IMG/VR virus record: IMGVR_UViG_3300033144_003713
Coordinates: 1-56,210 of that record
Direction: 5' to 3' (one strand)
Origin: a virus
DNA: 56,210 nt
Shown here: piece by piece, positions 50,575 to 56,210 of the stretch
Position numbering within the stretch: position 1 is the first letter of the stretch
How the letters are laid out: each line of letters begins with the position of its first letter
Made by a program: the position numbers and the translations under genes
Notes under the pieces: model-generated
What the model saw: only the letters and a program-made list of their open reading frames with translations
Database searches by the model: none
What the model was told of the DNA's origin: nothing

Positions 50575-51543
50575 TTATACCCTTAGGAGGATATCGAGTG
50601 CCCAGTAGTCGCCATTAGCGTCTGGGTAAGCCCACATGAGTTCCGAAGGACGACCCATGGTTGCAGAGGTAGCGCTTAGCTGGAAGCCAGGCACACCTTC
50701 AACCTTGGACTGAACCTTGAAGTTCTCACCGGTTGGCCAGAGGTAAGTGTCGGTGGTGTTGATGTTGGTGAGGGTACGAGGGGCTGCTGTACCGATGGCA
50801 GTTGATAGACGCTGACCAGCCGAGTAAGACGACTGACGAGCGACGCGGGTCTTGTTTACACAACGACCAACAACGTATTCCATGTCGGCAAGTGCACCGG
50901 CATCGAAGGCTTCAACACGACCAGGAGTGCTGGTTGCGCTGTAGAGGTCACCCGGGTTCCAGTCAGGCGTAGCAGCGGTGCTTAGCTGAACTAGGTCACC
51001 AGCCTGGACTGCCCACTCGCCAGGCGACATCGCAGGGATGCGCACAACGTGAAGACCAGAGATCCAAGTCTGGAGAAGATGCGGGTCGTAGTTTTCGTAG
51101 CGGTCCTTGATCCAGCCAGCGTAGTACGGACGAGCCGCAATACCGCAAGGCTTAACAACACCGACCGAGGTAGCGCCAACGCCAGTGGCGGTAACGATAG
51201 TGCTCGAGTCAACATCGATGTCAGGGGTACCAGTACCGGTGTCAATAGCGTCAGCAAGGTCGTTGCTGCCGTATGTAACGGTATAGGTGACAGGGCAGGC
51301 AGGAGCTAGGTCGCCGTTACCAATGAACGTCGAGTCGATACCCGAGTTATCAGTTTCGTTTAGCCTACCTACAAAGGTGCCAGGCGGGATAACGATTGGG
51401 TCATCCTGAACCTTATCAACAGCCCAGACAGGGAGGAACGAAGCCGCACGTACTGCGTACGAAGGCGTTGTGCCATCCTGGAATCTGGTGAGAAAAGGCC
51501 AGTCAACCTTACCGTAGCCACGTGGGGTGCGGAAATCAGGCAT
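50575..51543 (-). CDS. Putative capsid decoration/head protein
   Basis: 322 residues, predicted mostly beta, Gly/Thr/Ala-rich, with no signal peptide or membrane segment. The N-terminus contains a Trp-Pro-Phe-Leu-Thr-Arg-Phe motif, and a Pro-Pro-Gly-Thr-Phe-Val-Gly-Arg-Leu segment near residues 53-61 looks like a packed beta-sandwich edge. It lies between the protease/scaffold and the major capsid gene, the usual slot for a decoration (cement) protein. The role rests on position and fold character, not on a recognised motif. The ATG is preceded by a GGAG Shine-Dalgarno. Alternatives are a head fibre or a minor capsid protein. Confidence 0.6.
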   Translation of the reverse strand: MPDFRTPRGYGKVDWPFLTRFQDGTTPSYAVRAASFLPVWAVDKVQDDPIVIPPGTFVGRLNETDNSGIDSTFIGNGDLAPACPVTYTVTYGSNDLADAIDTGTGTPDIDVDSSTIVTATGVGATSVGVVKPCGIAARPYYAGWIKDRYENYDPHLLQTWISGLHVVRIPAMSPGEWAVQAGDLVQLSTAATPDWNPGDLYSATSTPGRVEAFDAGALADMEYVVGRCVNKTRVARQSSYSAGQRLSTAIGTAAPRTLTNINTTDTYLWPTGENFKVQSKVEGVPGFQLSATSATMGRPSELMWAYPDANGDYWALDILLRV

Positions 51544-51579
51544 TTGGTTCTCCGATTAGAGTTTCAGTAATTCCTACTC

Positions 51580-53661
51580 TTAACGGTTTCTACGCTGTGT
51601 AGAAACTCTATTGTCAAGAGATAGGAGACTCTTGGGGCCAGCACGCTCCAACGCGCTGTCCTTCTTGTTCATAACAGTATCCTTGACGGCGTCGATTGGA
51701 GCACCGGCTGTAGGATCTTCTTCATCCTTGACATCTTCAGTCTCGGACTGATCATCAGCATCTTCTACAACAACTTCCTTGCGGAGCTGTCCTAGGACCT
51801 CTGTGTCAAGCAAAGCGTCAAGCTCAACTTCATCCTTAGCAGCAAACTCTTCGATCTTGGCAGCGAGTGCCTCCTCGTCGAGCTTCTCTTCGGAGAGCGA
51901 GTCCTGAGCCTTAACAACTAGAGAAGCCTTGAGCTCAAAGACGTTGGCCTTAAGCTTAACGTTTTCGTCAAGCAAGGTCTGTCGCTCAGACTCCTTCGAA
52001 TCGTTGAGCTGCGTGAGCTCGGCGACCTGTGCTGTTAGCTTGGCCTTGTCGGCTAGCAGATCAGCTAGGAGTGCCGTGGCAACTGCGTCCATGTCTAGTA
52101 CCTCTTCTTGGTTGCTGTCGACATTCATCTCATCGATGATCTGTCTACGCTTGGAAGCCGGGAGTCTACCTAGGAGTCGCATTGCTGCTCTCCTATAGTC
52201 ATCGTCCCATGTAATGCTTGTGTCCTTGTTATCTAGGAGCGCTTCGCTTTGGTCTGACTGGAGGGTGTCCGTGTTTACCCTCTCATCAAGAAGCTTGGCT
52301 GCTGCCTTAATATCATCGACACAGGCGACAAGTGTAACACATACTGATTCACTGTCGGACATATTCGTCGTAAATGAATGTGTATGCTCTTCTCCAGCAC
52401 TAGCACCTCGAGTATCACCCTTGAATGAATCAACATTCAGATCCATCTCCGGAGCCCAGATTGAATGACCATGCGAATGCTTGGTCTTTCCCTGTCCCGT
52501 AGACCAAGTACTACCAGTCATGACTCTATTCTCGTCGATGAAAGCATCAAACGTGTGAGCATGACCCGCAGACTTGTCTGTGATACCGTTAATGTAGTGG
52601 CTATCCTTGAATTCAGTCTCCAGATCGAGATCGTCAGCCCAGTGACGAGCTAGGTTGGCAAAGGCGAAGTCTTTGACTTCGTCCTTGGCTTCCTTGATCT
52701 CTTCGACGCTATCAGACTCATCGGAATTAATTTCAGAATTGTCTTCAAGTGTCTTCTGTTGAGCTGCTTCAAGGCCGTCTAGTTGCACGCTTTCGTGTGC
52801 TCCAGTGATCTTAGCCATAGAAACCTGCTTCTTTCCTGTGAGGACGCCAACGGAGGGAAGGTCTGTATCGGAGAGGTTGACAATGACTTCGCTGTCCTTA
52901 GCTCTCAGCCAAGCTGAGACCTCAGCAGCATCATCATTCCAAGTCTCACCAACAAGAACAACTCCGTTCTCGTCTGAATCCCTTAGTGCATCGCCCATCA
53001 TCTGGAAGTTCATGACCATGGCATTCTCTTGACGAGGACCATTGACCATTGAACATTCGACACCTTCTAGGAGTCCCGTTACTGCAAAGCACTCTGCCTC
53101 GCTACCATCAGCGATCTCGTAGTACTGTCCAATTTCATGATCGCATCCTTCTGCGAACCTGATCCCGTCAATTGAGCACCATGCATCGTGAGCCATCTGG
53201 CGTGTGGATACGGTCTTGTATCTGCCATCTAGGATCTTTGCGATTGCATCCATGTCAAAGATGTTACAGCTGAGCATCGAGTAACCGCTGCCAAGCTTGC
53301 CGGGGCCAAAGTCTGGATCCTTCCAGTCATCTATCCATTCCGAGCCAGTCTTAAGCTGAGTGAACTCTGCTCGAGTTACTCTACCAAGGGGCTCACTGTG
53401 CATATCGTGATTGACGATGATAGGCTTGTCAAAGGCTGATCCACCGCCATTCTTCATATCAAACCAGCTTCCCACGCCTCTTTGCATACCCCAACCGGTG
53501 TAGCAACGACCAGTGATAAGGTGGCCGGAGTGCGTGGCTCTGATGTCTGTCTGAAGGTATGACTTCTTAGAAGACCCTGTCATGACATCATCTGCGAACT
53601 CACGACCAGCATCGGAGATGCTGATCTTAAAGTCTCTGCTGTCGAACCATGAAAGCTTCAT
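51580..53661 (-). CDS. Prohead maturation protease fused to scaffold-like C-terminus
   Basis: 693 residues. The N-terminal ~215 residues resemble the herpesvirus-like phage prohead proteases (HK97 S78 type). A candidate catalytic His lies in Val-Asn-His-Asp (H85), followed by Pro-Leu-Gly-Arg-Val. A candidate nucleophile is Ser152 in Thr-Val-Ser-Thr-Arg. A Gly-Val-Glu-Cys-Ser-Met-Val-Asn-Gly-Pro stretch near 200-209 matches the conserved terminal strand of the family. The middle (about 365-430) has three His-x-His clusters. Residues about 530-600 form a charged coiled coil typical of scaffolding domains, and the C-terminus is acidic then basic. Protease plus scaffold in one chain would organise and then digest the prohead interior. 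Start is in a TAATG overlap with the portal. Confidence 0.8.
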   Translation of the reverse strand: MKLSWFDSRDFKISISDAGREFADDVMTGSSKKSYLQTDIRATHSGHLITGRCYTGWGMQRGVGSWFDMKNGGGSAFDKPIIVNHDMHSEPLGRVTRAEFTQLKTGSEWIDDWKDPDFGPGKLGSGYSMLSCNIFDMDAIAKILDGRYKTVSTRQMAHDAWCSIDGIRFAEGCDHEIGQYYEIADGSEAECFAVTGLLEGVECSMVNGPRQENAMVMNFQMMGDALRDSDENGVVLVGETWNDDAAEVSAWLRAKDSEVIVNLSDTDLPSVGVLTGKKQVSMAKITGAHESVQLDGLEAAQQKTLEDNSEINSDESDSVEEIKEAKDEVKDFAFANLARHWADDLDLETEFKDSHYINGITDKSAGHAHTFDAFIDENRVMTGSTWSTGQGKTKHSHGHSIWAPEMDLNVDSFKGDTRGASAGEEHTHSFTTNMSDSESVCVTLVACVDDIKAAAKLLDERVNTDTLQSDQSEALLDNKDTSITWDDDYRRAAMRLLGRLPASKRRQIIDEMNVDSNQEEVLDMDAVATALLADLLADKAKLTAQVAELTQLNDSKESERQTLLDENVKLKANVFELKASLVVKAQDSLSEEKLDEEALAAKIEEFAAKDEVELDALLDTEVLGQLRKEVVVEDADDQSETEDVKDEEDPTAGAPIDAVKDTVMNKKDSALERAGPKSLLSLDNRVSTQRRNR
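51586..51606 (-). other. Short RNA hairpin at the protease gene 3' end
   Basis: A perfect 8-bp inverted repeat (GTTTCTAC / GTAGAAAC) with a 5-base loop lies in the last codons of the protease gene. On the transcript it is not followed by a U-tract, so it is not a convincing terminator. It could slow 3' exonuclease or mark a processing site upstream of the decoration and capsid genes; this is inference from position only. Confidence 0.35.
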
Positions 53662-55829
53662 TACTGTACTGCCTCGATAGTATATTCGCCGTGAAGGGTT
53701 GAGAGGATCTTAGAGCAATAGTCCGAGCTATCGATCTCTACTCCGTAGCCTCTATCCTTGTCTGAGATCTTAACCTTGGCAACACCGCTGTTGTTTGTCG
53801 CAGCCATGAAGGCAGCTCTTCTCGAGAAGTCTACCTGCGCCTCAGCCGTCTCAGTCAGCTTCCTGTTACCAGAACCGAAGGCTGCATTGACAAAGACATT
53901 ACTCCCACCATTGAAGCCATTCCCGACTGTGTCGTTCATGTGCTTCTTGTAAGTCTGTCTAATGGTGTGGAAGATTCTCTTCCTCTGGTTCAGACTGACG
54001 AACAGGCAGGCATCGTTATTAGAAACCCTAGCCTGAGCTAGGCCCTCCTCGATTGCCGCACCTAGATATCTCTTCGAGAGAGAAGCCATTTGGTCGACAT
54101 ACGGAGAAGTGGCCCTATTATAGCCCAAGGAATGCTCATCCTTTATAGGTCTGTGCTTCATAGCAGCAGCACGAGCATCCTTCCATACACTCTCAATCTC
54201 GGTCACATAGTCGTTCTTCTTGACCTTTGTCTTGGTTGACTTGGTACCAGACTGGTTAGTTGGCTTGGTCTTTTGCTTGGTTGTACCCTTGGAGGCTGTG
54301 GTCCCAGAACTGGCTTGAGATGCAGCCTTCTGGGCTGCAGCCATAGTAGCCAGCTCCTTATCACGCATGTGAGACTGCTCGGAAGAAGTAGTCTTCTTCT
54401 CTTCCTCTGTGAAGCACTCTCTGCCAAGTGAGGCTCTGAGTTCGTCACAGTTGATAGCGTCACCCTGGAACTGGGCAAGGACGTGGTTCTCCTGCGCCCT
54501 GGTCTCTTCGGTGTCAGGAGCAGAGAAGTCTAGTTCTGCCATATTATCTAGGTTGATGTCGTAGCCACCTTCGCCTAGAAGCATGACGATGAACCAGTGG
54601 AACCCATCAGAGACAACGTCCTGTAGGTATCCGGCTGAGTCTTCCATGTTCTTCATCTGAGATTGAGCAGTACTCTTGGAGTCACCTGAGTTGCCTGTGC
54701 CTAGAGCGGCATTAGACATACGGGTGGAGTCCTGGACTCGAGTCTTGAAGTGCTCGATGTATGGCATAAGGTCTAGGACCTTACCCTCTGTACCAATGAG
54801 CTTAATCTCGTGACGTTCAGGCGTCACGAACCCACCCTCTACAGGCATGTTTTCTACGGTTGACTGCGCTAGCTCGATCTCTGAGATGATCTCACCATTA
54901 GGCAAGACGACATCCGTGGCCGGATGCTCGTCTGTACCAACGATGTATTGGAAGATCGGGAAGGCATGCTTCTGGCTGATGATATAGACCAGCTCCTCCA
55001 ACTCTCGGAGCATGATTGCATCGTCAAGAGTTGATAGATATGGAGAGCGGCCGAAGACTCTTCCTGCCTGCTTGTGACGTGTGAATACGAACACATCGTT
55101 ATGCGGGAAGAACTTCTCTTTCTGGCTCGAGCTGCTCCGGTACATTCCCGCTTCGTTGATCTCTTGCTTCCAGCCTCTGATGTTGCCAGACTCATTCTCT
55201 GCCACACTCATAGTAGCTGAGTCAGGGACACCCCAGGCTGCGATAGGCTCCATAGTCCTACCAAACATACGTACCTTCTTGCCAGAGGAACGCTTCTTGT
55301 CTCTCTTGACTACGAGGAAGGCTGTGCCATATGTGGCTAGCTGATCAAAGATCTGTTCTAGAACCTTACGGAATGTGAGCTTGGAGACTGAGGAGATCTC
55401 TAGCTGTCTCTGCTTGAGGTAGCCCATTACCTCTTCGTTGTCGCTCTTCCACTTGAAGCCCTTGCGTAGTGCTGTCTCAACGTGACGCTCTACCGAGCTG
55501 TTGATTAGTGACTCCGTGTCGCGGGCTCTGGCCAGCTCCACTAGATCATAGTGGGCAGACTGGAAGTGCATGGTCCTCAGACCACGATCGTTACCCTTCT
55601 GGGAAACGTTGGGGCGCTGGAAGGTACTAGCAGGCGAAGAAGGCCTTGGCATCTCCTTCACTGCTTCTGCTACGTTCTCTTCCTTGGCTACGGATCCTGT
55701 GTGGATCCTGAAGTCCTGAAGAGGAGGTACCACCAAACGAACAGCACCCCGAGCCTTAGCGCGGGATGGTGGTGCTTGTCTAGACCTCTTGTTAGAGAGA
55801 ATCCTGCCGAGTGTGTCTCTTAGGCCCAT
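53661..55829 (-). CDS. Portal protein with C-terminal extension
   Basis: 722 residues. The portal forms the dodecameric ring at the capsid vertex through which DNA is packaged and ejected. Residues about 95-490 have the SPP1/HK97-type portal layout: a helical N-terminal part, then the segment around residues 246-285 (aromatic-Val-Phe-Thr-Arg-His, Gly-Arg-Val-Phe-Gly-Arg-Ser-Pro-Tyr, followed by a long helix), and a stem/crown helix near 395-420. A Thr/Lys/Ser-rich low-complexity linker (about 505-538) leads to an extra 180-residue helical-plus-beta domain, which is longer than usual. It lies directly upstream of the prohead protease, the standard order. Start is the ATG in a TAATG overlap with the preceding gene. 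Confidence 0.85.
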   Translation of the reverse strand: MGLRDTLGRILSNKRSRQAPPSRAKARGAVRLVVPPLQDFRIHTGSVAKEENVAEAVKEMPRPSSPASTFQRPNVSQKGNDRGLRTMHFQSAHYDLVELARARDTESLINSSVERHVETALRKGFKWKSDNEEVMGYLKQRQLEISSVSKLTFRKVLEQIFDQLATYGTAFLVVKRDKKRSSGKKVRMFGRTMEPIAAWGVPDSATMSVAENESGNIRGWKQEINEAGMYRSSSSQKEKFFPHNDVFVFTRHKQAGRVFGRSPYLSTLDDAIMLRELEELVYIISQKHAFPIFQYIVGTDEHPATDVVLPNGEIISEIELAQSTVENMPVEGGFVTPERHEIKLIGTEGKVLDLMPYIEHFKTRVQDSTRMSNAALGTGNSGDSKSTAQSQMKNMEDSAGYLQDVVSDGFHWFIVMLLGEGGYDINLDNMAELDFSAPDTEETRAQENHVLAQFQGDAINCDELRASLGRECFTEEEKKTTSSEQSHMRDKELATMAAAQKAASQASSGTTASKGTTKQKTKPTNQSGTKSTKTKVKKNDYVTEIESVWKDARAAAMKHRPIKDEHSLGYNRATSPYVDQMASLSKRYLGAAIEEGLAQARVSNNDACLFVSLNQRKRIFHTIRQTYKKHMNDTVGNGFNGGSNVFVNAAFGSGNRKLTETAEAQVDFSRRAAFMAATNNSGVAKVKISDKDRGYGVEIDSSDYCSKILSTLHGEYTIEAVQ

Positions 55830-56209
55830 TAGTTACTCACGATTCTTGTAAACTCTTCAGCCAGCTTGTCAGGTGTCGTTGACACGATTTCCTCTCCGAG
55901 CGCAGGGATTAGCTTCCCTGAGCTTGTCACTCTGTCTACTGCAGTTGAGAAGTAGTTTGACTTCTCGTCGGAGTCAATTGTGACAGAAGGTAGTCTAATA
56001 TTCAATCTAGCTGCATCAGGAAGAGGTGCAAAGAGGTCTTTATTTTCAGTACATGCATCCATAGATTCAGCCGCTGCCAAGATAGCATCGACGATCATGA
56101 TCATCTTCCTGATGATCCTGCTGTCATACTTCTGGTTGTATCGGTCCTTGATACCTAGGGTGCCAATTCCGATAGATTGTACCAGTCTTCCAGCAAAGAT
56201 CTCGATAGC
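55829..56209 (-). CDS. Unrecognised virion-region protein, C-terminal part (5' end outside window)
   Basis: The reading frame is open from the right window edge to a TAA stop, giving the last 126 residues. An internal ATG at 56104 could start a 91-residue protein, but the frame continues unbroken upstream (Ala-Ile-Glu-Ile-Phe-Ala-Gly...), so I read this as the 3' end of a longer gene. The visible part is mostly helical, soluble and acidic, with no motif I recognise. Its stop overlaps the portal start by one base (TAATG), so the two are probably translationally coupled. Genes just before the portal are often terminase or head-packaging genes, but I see no ATPase or nuclease motif here and do not assign one. 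Confidence 0.75.
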   Translation of the reverse strand, partial: AIEIFAGRLVQSIGIGTLGIKDRYNQKYDSRIIRKMIMIVDAILAAAESMDACTENKDLFAPLPDAARLNIRLPSVTIDSDEKSNYFSTAVDRVTSSGKLIPALGEEIVSTTPDKLAEEFTRIVSN

Positions 56210-56210
56210 T

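Noticed and set aside
51547-51590. Imperfect inverted repeat in the gap before the decoration gene
   Set aside because: The TTAGAGT/ACTCTTAA arms mismatch and there is no U-tract, so it is not listed as a terminator.
1-56210. tRNA genes, CRISPR arrays, insertion sequences or attachment sites
   Set aside because: Almost every base is in a coding frame, gaps are under 100 bases, and no cloverleaf, spaced direct repeats, transposase or integrase was seen.

Overview
This 56.2 kb window is the late virion-structure region of a large contractile-tailed (myovirus-type) bacteriophage. All 45 genes I accept lie on the minus strand and are read from high to low coordinates. They are packed almost without gaps; the longest non-coding stretch is about 90 nt. 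I see no tRNA, rRNA, CRISPR array, insertion sequence, integrase, replication gene or terminase. Base composition is near 50% GC by eye and does not identify a host. Nothing in the window fixes whether the host is Gram-positive or Gram-negative.

Head module (56.2-46.9 kb, transcribed first): the 3' end of an unrecognised gene, portal, prohead protease fused to a scaffold-like coiled coil, a putative decoration protein, the major capsid protein followed by a strong intrinsic terminator, a small virion protein, and a protein with bacterial Ig-like domains. Neck/connector module (46.96-42.5 kb): several small unrecognised genes, including a winged-helix protein, a lipoprotein and an overlapping membrane-anchored protein, then two likely neck or tail-completion proteins. 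Tail tube/sheath module (42.5-37.2 kb): tail sheath, three successive tube-like paralogues, and two tandem tail-assembly-chaperone-like genes. Giant-protein block (37.2-21.2 kb): 1409-, 1468- and 2445-residue proteins joined almost stop-to-start. Baseplate (21.2-18.2 kb): gp25/XkdS-like and baseplate-J-like wedge proteins. Fibre and adsorption region (18.2 kb to the left edge): beta-rich proteins with carbohydrate-binding, beta-helix, Ig, IPT/TIG and discoidin-like folds, interrupted by very small genes.

The most striking signals are in the giant block. The 1468-residue protein sits where a tape measure is expected, yet residues about 870-1102 carry the ordered signatures of a two-barrel (double-psi beta-barrel) RNA polymerase: a Gly-x-Lys element, an Arg-x-Pro element, and 41 residues later a DxDxD motif whose flanks match the bacterial beta-prime active-site loop. 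A Ser-Val-Gly-x-Leu-x-Asn element follows, as in two-barrel polymerases of the RdRP type. This suggests a virion-packaged, possibly tail-injected, polymerase. The 2445-residue tail-hub protein contains an embedded staphylococcal-nuclease-like domain. Together they suggest a particle that delivers enzymes with its DNA.

The operon also shows a consistent translation style: at least 17 junctions use a one-base TAATG stop/start overlap. Two hairpins place the next gene's Shine-Dalgarno in the loop or immediately after the U-tract, which would tune expression after the major capsid and tube genes.
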